64,000 nt of DNA, taken from the NCBI GenBank assembly GCA_003255065.1, contig QAOA01005941.1:1-64000 (forward strand), given 5' to 3'. A program made the position numbers and the translations under genes. The notes below the pieces were generated by a model, which did not search any database, was not told the origin of the DNA, and saw only the letters and a program-made list of their open reading frames with translations. Every line of letters begins with the position of its first letter. The first letter of the stretch is position 1. Shown piece after piece: positions 1 to 11,000 of the stretch. Source of the stretch: Cercis canadensis. Lineage: Eukaryota; Streptophyta; Magnoliopsida; Fabales; Fabaceae.

Positions 1-762
1 AATTTTACCTATACCTAATATTCTACCTTTGCTATTATCACCAAAAGTAACTGCTCCCAAGTCCTCTATGTCAATGGAAATGAACTTTGAATAGTCTGCT
101 ATCATGTGCCTAGAGCAACCACTATCAAGATACCAGCAATCACTTTTGGCTTGATAGCATACTTGCAAGAAGATTAAGTAGATTTAGGTACCCAAACTTC
201 TTTAGGTCCTGTCAAGTTAGTAACAATTGTGCCTTTAGGCACCCATATCATTTTTCTAGCAGCATTGAGTTTTTTATATGAGCAGGCATTAGGAAGATGT
301 CCTAAATATCCACAGTAAAAGCAAGTTTCCTTAGAAAAAAAGTGTGAGGAAAAGGCTTTGACAAAAGAATTTTTAAAATTCTTTGAGGGATTAGGTTGAG
401 AATAACCTAAACCATTTTTGTCTTGGCCTATCCTTTGTCTCCCAAGTAGAGAATTTAGATTGTCTCTACCTTGAACAAAATTAGCTAGATCTCTGGATAG
501 TTCATTAACTTTTCCTTTCAACTTATCATTTTCATTCATGACAGAGATAGTAAGACAATTTTCTTTTTCAAGAATATCATTTTGATGCTATAAGACTTTA
601 AGTTTATCAGCCAAGGCAACATTGTCTTTCTTAAGTCCTTCTATTACATTAATTTGATCTTTTATGATTTTCTTGAGTGCAGTGATTTTAGCAAGTGTTT
701 TCTCATAATCAAAAGACATATCATCAAAAGCATGACTAAGTTCATCATATGTAGGAAGTAGT
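1..762 (-). pseudogene. Ty1/copia gag and protease fragment
   Basis: Read on the minus strand, this is the gag tail and protease start of a copia polyprotein. A charged, helical gag stretch (about 762-588) is followed by a CCHC zinc knuckle, CFYCGYLGHLPNAC (near 330-270), which would bind element RNA. After a frame change near 175 comes WYLDSGCSRHM (near 120-85), the copia protease active-site region with Asp-Ser-Gly. A stop near 588 and the frame change show it is broken. The Athila-derived element starting at 763 cuts the gag, and the pol part lies beyond the window edge. The copia family assignment rests on the DSGCSRHM motif; the lineage within copia cannot be told. Confidence 0.75.
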
Positions 763-2183
763 TGATGAAAACATTTTTTATACAATAGTTATCCCTCATA
801 CTTAGTCTTTTAAACCTCTTTTGGGCTGAATTGGATAAACTTGGACCTCATTTCATGACTTTGGATCCATTTGTGCCTAATTGCAATTTCCAGCAATACT
901 GAGCATTTTATGTTGTCTCTATGTTTCGTGCATATCTTGAGTTCTGGATGTCTAAAAATTCCGAGTCATACCTTGTAGGAAAGCTGAGAGAATTTTCTAC
1001 AACTTTCTTTCAGGACTTCAAAACCAATTCGGATGTCTAGAAGGTCATATGCAGCCTAGAAGCCAGAGAAGACATGCTGTCGCAGGATCCTGACCTACAT
1101 GCAGTGTTTGGGCCATAACTTGAGTTGTGTATGTCATATGGACTTGAAACTAGTACCATTGGAAAGCTAACAGACAGAGCTTCAATTTTTATGCAGACCG
1201 GTTCACCATATTTTATATTGAAGATGGTCTTATTTGCAGTATAAGTTGGCTGATGGTTCCAGACATCTATTGGCACTTAAATGGGCCTAACTTCCTCATG
1301 ACAAGTCCAAATGGGCCCAAACCAAAGCCCAATTAAAGCTAAGGCCCATGAGAACAAGTGTACCCTAAGGGTAATTTGGGTGTGCATGTAATTTTGGAGG
1401 TCTATATCAGCACAAAGGGGCAGCCGAAATTCATATCAAGTCATTTAGATATTTTAGACAGCTTTTGAACTTTCCTTAGTCTTTAAGTTTTCTCTTTAGA
1501 TATTTTGTAAGAACTTGGCTTCTCTTGTTCATGGAGGGCTAATTCATCAAATCAATCCAGGTTTTGGCTATTCTGATTATTGGTTTTGAGATTATTTGTT
1601 GTTGTTATTCATTTAGTTGTTAATCAAATTCTTCAATCCTCTGAAATATTCTGTTTGAATTGCTTAATTCAAATTTGGATTTTCATATTCTGTTTGCATG
1701 TGATACAAGAGGATTGTATGGTTAATTAATGTTTCTGAGCTTTTGGATGGATTAATTACCTTGGCTGGATCATGGACTTAGGTAAAATTGGACTTGAATG
1801 TTTGCTTAATTCATTTAGTCTAAGTTAAAACTGAATTTTGGTTGCTTAACCAGTGGACATCCAGAGAACATTGAGAGGCTTCTTGATATGTTTTAAAGCA
1901 CAAGAACATGGTTAATAATTGAATGGATCATTGGAAATCAAGGATGGACTAAAATCAGAATCAATTAAGGCTTGGATTGGTTGTTTTCCCTAAAACTTTA
2001 CCACTTACAATTAATTTCTGTCAAACACTTGAACAAACAAAACCCCCCTATTGATATGGTTCTTAATATGATTCACTAAATAGAACAATCCTTAGGTTCG
2101 ACTTAGGTCTGCCTTATGCTACAAGTAGCTTAGGTAACCGACCTTAAACTTTAACTAATTTGAGGAGCCTCGGCAGCTCATCA
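763..2183 (+). repeat. 5' LTR of element 1
   Basis: The 1421-bp LTR starts TGATGAAAACATTTT and ends GCAGCTCATCA (TG...CA), directly before the primer binding site. Its start matches the partial copy at 7670 (TGATGAACACACTTTTTATAC), and its end matches the solo LTR ending at 44998 and the LTRs of the element at 53796-60101. It should carry promoter and polyadenylation signals; none is obvious enough to place. Confidence 0.85.
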
Positions 2184-2188
2184 AATTT

Positions 2189-2206
2189 TGGCGCCGTTGC
2201 CGGGGA
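2189..2206 (+). other. Primer binding site (tRNA-Asp)
   Basis: TGGCGCCGTTGCCGGGGA lies 5 nt after the LTR end and is complementary to the 3' end of plant tRNA-Asp, the primer usual for Athila-type elements. It would prime minus-strand DNA synthesis. Confidence 0.9.
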
Positions 2207-2862
2207 TTGTTCTATCTTTGAATCAATATTATTAGTAGTAAAACTGACTTTTAACTTCCCCCTAATTCACCCAGCTTGTGTTTGAGTTTTTGTTCTTTTT
2301 AGGGTTTTGGCCACTTTTTCCATATCTTTTTGGCCAAGTATCCATTCTGTTTGAGGCCAGTGGCCATTGTTTTTCTTGATTTGAAGTTTTCTTAGATGTT
2401 TTATATTGTCATTGAGTGAATTCTGGACATTTGGACCATTTCCACCCTGTTTTTCCTTTGGTTCGGCTTGATTTAGTGATTTCTGGTTCTACTGTTCTGA
2501 ACAAAATTTTTTGCTCCGATTGACTTAGAACTTGGTCAGTTGAAGGAAAAGGGCCTAAAAACCAACAATCACAGCCTCTGGCTGTGAGGTCTATTTTTTT
2601 AAGCCAAATTCGACTGTTTTGACCACTTTTCCATTTTTTAAAATTTTTAATTTGATTTTTCAGTTCCATTTTCATCCACCTTTCGTCCTGTGGTGGTAGA
2701 AAAATTTAAAAAAAATGTTTAGATACCTTTTCTAGTCCTATTTTGGTGTCTTTTTACCTTTGTTTTGTGTTTTTGGTGTGTTTCGGTTTTAGCTAAATTC
2801 TGTCAGTTTTGTGTGTTTTTCTGTGTTTTTGTGCATTGTGGTGTGTTTAGGCATTTAGCCAC
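2207..2862 (+). other. Untranslated leader of element 1
   Basis: T-rich sequence between primer site and gag with no plausible coding frame on the plus strand. It would hold packaging signals, but I cannot point to one. Confidence 0.6.
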
Positions 2863-4311
2863 TTGTTTGTATGGTGTATGACTAGGTCTTCTCCTTTTTT
2901 ATTGCTTGAAGTAGACCCTGAAATAGAGAGAACCTTGCATACACTCAATAGAGCACATAGGGCTATTGATAATTTAGATCCTACCATGGCTGAAGCTAGA
3001 ACTCCTATTGTTATTCCTGTTGTTGATCCTGTTGATGAAGGTAATAGAGCTGATAATGCTAATAGAGCTGGAAATAATAATAATAACATGCAGCCTAGAG
3101 ACAGAACGCTTAAGGAATTGGCCACCCCTGATGTTGCTTACCAACCTTTAGGGATCCAACATCCAGAAATTAATACTGCTTTTGAATTGAAATCTGGATT
3201 GATAAACTTGCTGCCAAAGTTTCATGGTCTTGCAGGTGAAGATCCTCATAAACATTTAAAGGAATTCCATGTGGTTTGTTCCACAATGAGGCCACAAGGA
3301 ATTTCTGAAGAGCAAATCAAGTTGAGAGCATTCCCTTTCTCTCTTGCTGATGCAGCTAAAGACTGGCTCTTTTACTTGTCACAAGGTTCGGTTAGAAATT
3401 GGAGTGACATGAAGAAGCTGTTTCTGGCAAAGTTTTTCCCTGCATCCAGAACTGCTGCCATTCGCAAAGACATATGTGGCATAAGGCAACTGCCAGGGGA
3501 GACATTGCATGAGTATTGGGAGAGGTTTACCAAGCTGTGCTCAAGCTGCCTCCATCACCAAATAAGTGATCAGCTTTTGATACAATATTTCTATGAGGGC
3601 TTTTCACCTTCGGATAGAAGTAACATTGATTCTGCTAGGGGAGAAGCATTAGTGGATAAAACACCTGCTACTGCCAGAGATTTAATTTCCAATATGGCAG
3701 AGAATTCCCAGCAGTTTGGTGTCAGGATGATTCATTCCACCAGGGGAGTCAATGAAGTTAGTGTATCACTTGCTGACCAACAAAGAATGGAGCACAGACT
3801 TGATGAATTGACCTCCTTGGTCAGGCAATTGGCAGTGGGGCGACAAGTATCCACACCTCAACCTGCAAGCTTGTGTGGCATTTGTGCTTGTCCATCACAT
3901 CCTACAGACGCATGCCCTACACTGCAAGATGGTGATTCTGGATTTCAGGATCCCTCTGTAGCTGCAGCAGGTGTTTTTCCTGGTCGACCCCCATACCAAT
4001 TGCAGTAGCAGCCTGGATATGATCCGTACTCTAACACTTACAACCATGGTTGGAGGGATCATCCAAATTTCAGATATGGCAATGCTGCAGCACCACAACA
4101 GCAGTCCTCCCAACAACAGCCACAGCAACAGCAGCAATATAGGCAACCTTGGCAACAACAGAACCAATTTCAATCAGCCAGGCAGGGCCAGTTTCAACAA
4201 AATAGGCCACCATTCCAGCAGCAGCCTATGCAGCCAGCCAACCCGTCAACATCCAAACCTGAGCCTTCATTAGAAGATTTGGTGAAGCTGATGGCCACCA
4301 GCAACATCTAG
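2863..4311 (+). pseudogene. Athila-type gag of element 1
   Basis: The capsid protein of the element. The frame opens at ATG 2863; ATG 2878 is an equally likely start because the family-typical DPEIERT segment follows soon after. A Retrotrans_gag domain spans about residues 110-260 (landmarks DAAKDWLFYL, WSDMKKLFLAKFFP, LPGETLHEYWERF). A CCHC knuckle, CGICACPSHPTDAC, lies near residue 345. The frame stops at TAG 4006-4008, but a Gln-rich tail (poly-Q near 4090-4230) continues in the same frame to a second TAG at 4309-4311. Both stops could come from CAG by one C-to-T change. Gag domain is confident; function as a protein is doubtful because of the stops. Confidence 0.8.
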
Positions 4312-5290
4312 TTCCAGCAGAGGGCGGAGTCCACCATGCAGAATCTGGAAATGCAGATTGGACAATTGGCATCATCTGTGAGTCAATTGCAATCCCAGGG
4401 TTCTGGCACCCTTCCTTCTCAGACCATTCCCAACCCCAATTCGAAGAATGTGAGTGCAATCACTCTTAGGAGTGACAAGTCAATTCCAGACCCTGCACCT
4501 GCAATTCAGAGTCAACCAAGTGTGCCAGTTCCACCTGTTGCTGACCCTAGCAGTTCCAGCCAGCGCACAAGTAGTTCCACTCCAGAGATGCCACAACAGA
4601 AGCCTACATATTCTGCACCTCTTCCCTTTCCACAGAGAGCCACTCCGTCTAAGAAAACAAATGAGGCTGACAAGGATAGAGAGCTTCTGGAGACTTTTAG
4701 GAAAGTGGAAATCAACATTCCATTGCTGGATGCTATCAAGCAAATTCCTAAATATGCCAAATTTCTCAAGGAATTATGCACACAGAGGAGGCAGCTCAAG
4801 GGCAATGAGCGAATTAGCATGAGTCAGAATGTTTCGTCCCTTATTCAGCCTCTGCCCCACAAATGCAAGGATCCAGGAACTTTCACAATTCCATGTGTTA
4901 TAGGTAAATCCAAGTTTGAGCATGCCATGCTAGACCTCGGTGCTTCCATTAATGTGATGCCTATGATTGTGTTTAGTTCTCTTGGACTTGGCCCCTTGAG
5001 AGCTACTGGTGTTGTGATTTAGTTAGCCAATAGGAGTAGTGCATATCCAGCTGGATTGATTGAAGATGTGTTGGACAGAGTTGATGAGCTGATATTTCCA
5101 ACAGATTTCTACATTCTGGAGATGGAAGGACAGTCCCAATCCAGCAAGGCTCCACTCATTCTGGGCAGGCCATTCCTCAAGACCGCACGGACCAAGATTG
5201 ATGTTCATGCAGGAACTCTATCCATGGAGTTTGGAGACTCTGTTGTGCAGTTCAATATTTTTGAACCTATGCAGCCGTCCATGGATGAGC
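4312..5290 (+). pseudogene. Gag-protease linker and aspartic protease of element 1
   Basis: Same frame as gag after the second TAG. A coiled-coil-like stretch (MQNLEMQIGQLASSVSQLQS) and a Pro/Ser-rich linker lead to PLLDAIKQIPKYAKFLKELC, the segment that precedes the protease in Athila elements. The protease follows: HAMLDLGASINVMP near 4920-4965 (Asp-Leu-Gly replaces the usual Asp-Ser/Thr-Gly) and LILGRPFLKTARTKIDV near 5155-5205. A third in-frame TAG at 5020-5022 splits the domain and again could be a mutated CAG. With the altered active site and the stop, activity is unlikely. In autonomous relatives RT follows here; it does not in this element. Confidence 0.75.
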
Positions 5291-5657
5291 ACTGTGTTGA
5301 CTTCCTAGATTTTGTTGGTGTTAATGACTCTGTTCAGTGCACCTCCTGTCCTGATTGTCATGGTGATATACCTTGTGCAGTGTGTGCTGAAATATCTGTC
5401 TTCTTGAGCAATCCTGATTCTATGTGCTGCAATTGTGGTGATTCTGTTTGCCCTACTTGTTCTGAGATTACGGCATTTTTGGAACAAGATGACTCTATCA
5501 CAGAGGCTGTGGTCATTGATGATCCTGCAGAGTTAGTGGATGTGTTTCTGAATTCCCTGACTTTGTGGATATAGAGGATTATGTCCAGTGTCATTCACAT
5601 GCTGTTTGTGATGGTGACATGAGCTGTGCTATCTGTACTGAAATTTCTACATTTTAA
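5291..5657 (+). CDS. Cysteine-rich repeat module in the place of pol
   Basis: After the protease the frame continues into repeated Cys units. Unit 1 (about 5331-5390) reads VQCTSCPDCHGDIPCAVC, spacing C-x2-C-x2-C-x5-C-x2-C, followed by AEISVFL. Unit 2 (about 5421-5483) is shorter, CCNCGDSVCPTC followed by SEITAFL. Unit 3 (about 5583-5655) has C-x2-H in the first pair and ends CAICTEISTF; it sits in another frame after the stop at 5572-5574, so the array is frameshifted. The same unit occurs in the related element at 57341-57410. The spacing suggests metal binding. I do not recognise the family; a zinc-ribbon-like fold is an inference. Confidence 0.55.
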
Positions 5658-7651
5658 GCGATGGCAATCCTGGTGAATCTGCATCTGAATATGATTCTAG
5701 TTCTGGTTCCGGTTTTGATTCTGCGGCTTTAGCAGATGACTCTACAGGGGCAACTCAAGACTTCGTGAGAGTGGTCTTTGACCCTGGTATCTAGCTGTCT
5801 TTGTGAGAGTAATCGGAAGATGATACCTTGAGCTTCAGGGGAGTACATTTTCTGATTATATTACTGTAATTGTATTTTATTTTCTATTCTGTTTTGCTTT
5901 AGTCTGTTTCTATTTTTGCTTTGTTTCTATTTTTTGTTACTGTTTTATGTTCATTTTATTTTCAATTTTTTGTTTTTGATGTCTGCTTTATCTTACCTCA
6001 CATGCGTGCGGGAAGTTTGGTCATTTCTTGGGCATGCAGGTTTCAACCACTGCAAGTCATTCTGTGAGGTAGCTAAGGAGGACATAATGGAGGAGGTCCA
6101 CTTGCAAGATGCCATCTACCTCCCCTGATAAGGATGTTTCTTCTCTCTCTTTTACTTTACTTGTCCTTATGTGACTGCTTGCTATTAATTGTCATCTGTT
6201 GCTACTTTTTGAAGTTTTTACATTGAGGACAATTTAAAATTTAAGTGTGGGGGAGGGATTTTTGTATAGTTTAGCTGCTTTATTGTTTTCTGTTTAGTTG
6301 ATTAGATTAGTTGATTAGTTGATTAGGTTAGTTGATTAGTTTAGTTGATTACTTTACTATTTCTGTAAATTTGTTGTTTTTTGTTTTAATTTTTTCAGTT
6401 TGTTGTTCTTGCTGTTTTTTCTGTTTTTGTTGTCATTTTTCTGTTTTAATTACCCTCCAATGATGTTATAGAATTTGTAAAGTTGTAAGTTTAAAGTAAT
6501 TACATTTCAAGGTTCATAGCATGATTGAATAACTTGTTTTCCATCCTTAATTTTACATGCTTGGTTTTAGATGTTGGATTGATGATTAAGTTTGATAGAT
6601 ACATGCCTTGTGAGTTTTGAGCCTTTTGATGAATGGATTTAGCAAATGTGCCATTCTTTTCCTTCTTGTGTGATTTCACTCATGGAATTTGTTAACTCTA
6701 GAACTTGCTTGATTCTTTTTGAGGCTACATTTTCATTTGCATACATGAACATGATTGAGGCATTCTTTCTTGATTTAGCCACTTTGCCAAATAGCCAACC
6801 TTGTATTATTTTCCTTTGAATACCCCCATTGAGCCTATATGCCTATGTACAAAAATACCATGTTGTTACCTTACCTTAGGGAATGGGAGAGCATTGGTTC
6901 ATTGTCTTGGAGGAGCTCTTATGCTTGTGGGTAATTAATAGTACAAGTGTGGAGGTTGTGAATTCTAATGTGCAAAGTATTATGTGAAAGAAAGAAAGAA
7001 AAAAAAAAAAAGCCAATTGGTTCTGAAAAAAAAAAACAATAAAAAAAAATCAAAATTGTGAGAAAGGAAAAGAAAAGGAAAAGGAATATGTGCAAAGGAA
7101 GGAGAATATGCTTTACACACTTGGAATTTAATGTTTGTCATTTGAATTCCTCTCTAATGTTCTTTTATTCTCTTTGAGTTTTTACCTTGTGATATCAATT
7201 TTGATTCATTCATTTACCTTTACCTTGGCCTTATTACAACCTTAAATAAAGTCCTCTTGATTTGTGTGTGCATTTGTTTGAGTAGTGGAGAAGTAGAAGA
7301 TAAGCAAGCTTATGGTAGTGCATCTCTTCATGAGTTTGATTGAGTGAAGTACCTAATTTCTAAACACTTGAGGGATTGAGAGTAAGAGTATATCTTGTGA
7401 GGATCTATCATTCTTGACTTATGCTTTCCAATTGAAGTTACCTTGTTTGTTGATTTTGGATGAGAAGAAATTTTATTTCATGAATGCTGTGACTTCCTTG
7501 AATCTTTAATTGCTCATCTTACTTGTGGTATGAACTTATGCATATCTTAAATATCATTGGGAGGTGATCCTTTCGTTTTTCAATTTGTTTTTGTTTCCTT
7601 GTTCTTGCTTTTCTTAGTTTTGGAATTCTAGTTTGCCCGAGACGTGCAAAA
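5658..7651 (+). other. 3' non-coding region of element 1
   Basis: No credible coding frame. It holds a first purine tract, TTAAGTGTGGGGGAGGG (6241-6257), a short AT-rich repeat (6294-6351), an A-rich patch (6990-7050), and a stretch around 6480-6620 that is strongly conserved, in inverse orientation, in the related element at about 56280-56410. Conservation without coding suggests the region belongs to the element rather than being random filler. Confidence 0.6.
6294..6351 (+). repeat. Short TTGATTAG-type tandem repeat
   Basis: TTAGTTGATTAG-like units of 8-13 bp repeat about five times, just after the first purine tract. Probably slippage within the element's 3' region. Confidence 0.7.
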
Positions 7652-7669
7652 GCTAAGTGTGGGGAAATT
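7652..7669 (+). other. Polypurine tract of element 1
   Basis: GCTAAGTGTGGGGAAATT lies directly before the TGATGAACAC start of the 3' LTR, the position required for the plus-strand primer. Confidence 0.85.
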
Positions 7670-7745
7670 TGATGAACACACTTTTTATACAATAGTTATC
7701 CCTCATACTTAGTCTTTCAAACCTCTTTTGAGTTGAATTGCATAG
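7670..7745 (+). repeat. Truncated 3' LTR of element 1
   Basis: Matches the first ~70 bp of the 5' LTR at 763 and then stops. Similarity ends at about 7740, five bases before the copia array. The missing 1.35 kb is not found on the far side of the array (22538), so this is not a simple insertion. Confidence 0.8.
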
Positions 7746-7994
7746 TGAACGATTAAGGTTCTATGGAAGAAGTAATTTCAATTGTATTACTCAGAGGCAA
7801 TTGCCTGAATATATATACAGGATATACAGCAGTTGTCCTCCTCTAATTAGGTGGACAGATAGCTACAATTAAGGGGGAATATACAGCTTATAATCAGGGA
7901 GATTTGCCTAAGGAAATAAATGACATAAATGACAAAATATTCCATAAATAGAATCCCTATAAGTTAGGAGAGAATATCTACACTATCTCTAACA
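7746..7994 (-). repeat. Copia LTR A (3' LTR of body 1)
   Basis: 249 bp; on minus it starts TGTTAGAGATAGTG and ends CTTAATCGTTCA. A TATA-like TATATATATTC lies in the middle. The purine tract CAGCTTGAGGGGGAG (7995-8009) adjoins it. Confidence 0.9.
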
Positions 7995-8001
7995 CTCCCC
8001 C

Positions 8002-11000
8002 TCAAGCTGGTGAGTGAATATCCTTCAGTCCCAGCTTGCTGATTAACTCCTGAAACTTCTGAGTTGGGAGACCCTTAGTGAGGACATCTGCTATTTGATG
8101 TTCAGACCGGATGTATGGGAGATTAATTATGCCATTTTCCAGTTTTTCTTTTATAAAATGCCTATCAATTTCCACATGCTTTGTTCGGTCATGCTGAACT
8201 GGATTATGGGCAATGCTAATTGCTGATTTGTTGTCACAATACAAATTCATTGGTGTGACTCTCTTAATCCTCAAATCATCTAATATTATCTTTAACCATA
8301 ATAACTCACAAATTCCTTGAGCCATAGCTCTGAATTCTGCTTCTGCACTTGATCTTGCCACCATGTCTTGTTTCTTACTCCTCCAAGTTACCAAGTTACC
8401 ACCAACAAAGGCACAGTACCCTGTAGTGGATCGTCTATTAACTTGAGAACCTCCATAATCAGCATCTGCATATCCTTCTACCAATAATTCTTGATGTGGT
8501 TGAATGAGGAGACCTACTCCAGGTGTAGATTTCAAATATTGTAGGATCCTCTGGACTGCTTGCATATGTTCTTTCCCTGGATCATGCATAAATTGACTCA
8601 CAACACTTACTGCATATGCAATATCTGGTCTAGTGTGTGAAAGATAAATTAACCTCCCAACTAGACGCTGGTATCTTCCTTTTTCTATGGCAGTATCTCC
8701 CTCTCTTTCATTCAGACGATGATCTCTCTCAATGGGGGTGCTTGCTGGCTTGCTTCCCAATGTCCCTGTGTCCTTCAACAAATCAAGGACATATTTTCTT
8801 TGAGACAAAAAAATTTCTTCCTTAGAGTAAGCAACTTCTATACCCAGAAAGTACTTCAATTTTCCTAAGTCTTTCATTTCAAATTCTCGGGCCAATTCAG
8901 ACTTCAATCTTTCTCTTTCAACCATATCATTTCCTGTTACTATAATATCATCAACATACACCAACAAAGCTGTAAGCTCCCCTTTAGGTGAGTATCTTAT
9001 GAACAGTGTGTGATCCCCTCTACTCTGCACATATTTCATCTTCTTCATTGCCTTTGCAAATCGCTCAAATCATGCTCTAGGTGACTGTTTTAGCCCATAA
9101 AGTGCCTTTCTAAGTTTACACACTCTATTGTCACCAAAGTTTTTATTAAACCCAGGTGGTGGCTCCATGAACACCACTTCTTCTAAATCTCCATGCAAGA
9201 AGGCATTTTTTACATCAAACTGCTGTAAGGACCATTGGAAGTGGACTGCAAGGGCTAGTAAAACTCGAACTGTGTTCATCTTTGCCACAGGCGCAAAGGT
9301 TTCTACATAATCTATCCCCAATTTCTGAGTATACCCTTTTGCAACCAATCTTGCCTTATATCGCTCTAAAGTCCCATCTGCCTTATACTTCACAGTAAAG
9401 ACCCANTCCATGATTAATTGAATCCTGGTTGGTAAATCAGTAGGAATTCTAAGTGTTATTGTTAGGGGTTCCAGGTAACACTTAACCAAGAATTAAATCA
9501 GATCTAGGTTATCTTTAGTGAACAAGGATGGATTAGAGTTTGGTTGCCTGCTTGAGTTGATTGCGTTTTCTCTTATTTGATAAATTCAATTTACTGCTTT
9601 CTTAATTCTTAGTATATTGCATTCAACACAAAACCCCCCCTTATTCTGTTCTTGCTTAAGTTCTTAAAAGATTAGTTGTTCTGGTGAATCCTTGGGAGAC
9701 GACACTGGTTGCATCCTATACTACAATTTAGTTGCAATTAGTAGTTTAATTTTGTACGGTTCGGCACCCGTCAGTTGGATCCAATGATTGGACATGCTGC
9801 TGAGTAGACTGAGACCCATATCTCCTTAAGTACACTTTAAGTGGTTCTGTGGGCTTTGGAATGGCAAATGTTTTATCTTCTAGAGGTGCAGAAATGGGAT
9901 CATCTTGAAGAGATGACTCAATAGGTGGTGGAAGACTAAGAGGTGGAATTGGTGATGTTGGAGATGTATGCTCACCGGCATAACATTTCTCCCCCTGTCG
10001 GTGAGCAGAGTAGTATGGGATTGATTCACAAAAAGTGACATCCATAGAAACATAAAATTTCCTAGTGGGAGGATGAAAACACTTGTACCCTTTTTGAACA
10101 CTAGAATACCCTAAAAGTATACACTTTAAGGGCTCTTGGATCAAGTTTGCCACGATTTTGTCTATGAATGTGGACAAATGCTAGGCAACCAAAAACTCTA
10201 AGGTTTGGTGTGTTCAAGGACATGGAGTTGGGATGATGATTTAGAAGAACATCTAGAGGGCTTTTGTTTAAGAGAGCCTTGGAGGGTAGACGATTAATAA
10301 GAAATGCTGCTGTGAGGACAGCTTCACCCCAGAAATGTTTGGGAACATGCATTTGGAAGAGTAGAGAACGAGTAACCTCAAGTAAGTGACGGTTCTTTCA
10401 TTCAGCTACCCCATTTTGTTGTGGGGTGTTGACACATGATGATTTATGGACAATTCCCTCTTGATCAAAAAAGGAGTTAAGAGTGTGATTGAATTAGTCT
10501 CTTGCATTATTTGATCTAAATTTTTTAATGGAGACACCAAACTGATTAGAGACCAGCCTATAGAATTTAGGGAGGACTTGGCTAATTTCTGACTTTTCTT
10601 TTAGAAGATATAGCCAAGTCAGTCTAGTACAATCATCAATGAAGGATATAAACCATCTGGTCCCATTAATATTTGGAATTTTAGAAGGTCCCCAAACATC
10701 GGTATGGATCAAAGAAAAAGGAGTACTTGAAATTTTATTGATCATTGGGAATGGCACTCTATGGTGCTTTGCAAACTCACAAGACTCACAATGCAAAGTA
10801 CTAAAATTGACACTCTTAAACAAAGCAGGAAACATCGACTTCATTAAAGAGAAAGGTGGATGACCAAGTCTACAATGCTCTAGCCACACTTTTTCAACAC
10901 TACTGTTTGAGACACTATGAGCTGAGAAGCAAGAGGGGACTGAACTTGAGATAGGGTGAAAACATGTTGTGGGATTTTGGAAGGAAAACTGTTGTTGGTA

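Larger units (their letters stand above)
763..7745 (+). mobile_element. Athila-derived non-autonomous LTR retrotransposon (element 1)
   Basis: Order seen: 5' LTR (763-2183), tRNA-Asp primer site (2189-2206), leader, gag with a CCHC knuckle, protease-like domain, cysteine-rich module, about 2 kb non-coding, purine tract (7652-7669) and the first 76 bp of the 3' LTR (7670-7745). No reverse transcriptase, RNase H or integrase is present between protease and the 3' LTR, so it could move only with help from relatives. The 5' flank GTAGT (758-762) cannot be matched because the 3' LTR is truncated by the copia array. Gag and protease resemble the Athila lineage of Ty3/gypsy. Confidence 0.85.

Noticed and set aside
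2189..2206. Possible tRNA gene remnant
   Set aside because: Only the 18-nt complement of a tRNA-Asp 3' end is present, placed 5 nt after an LTR: a primer binding site. The same applies to 58691-58707, 12551-12563, 22276-22288 and 48708-48720.
4006..4311. Programmed read-through of TAG in gag
   Set aside because: Three separate TAGs, one inside the protease, all one step from CAG, fit decay better. Kept only as a low-weight alternative in the findings.
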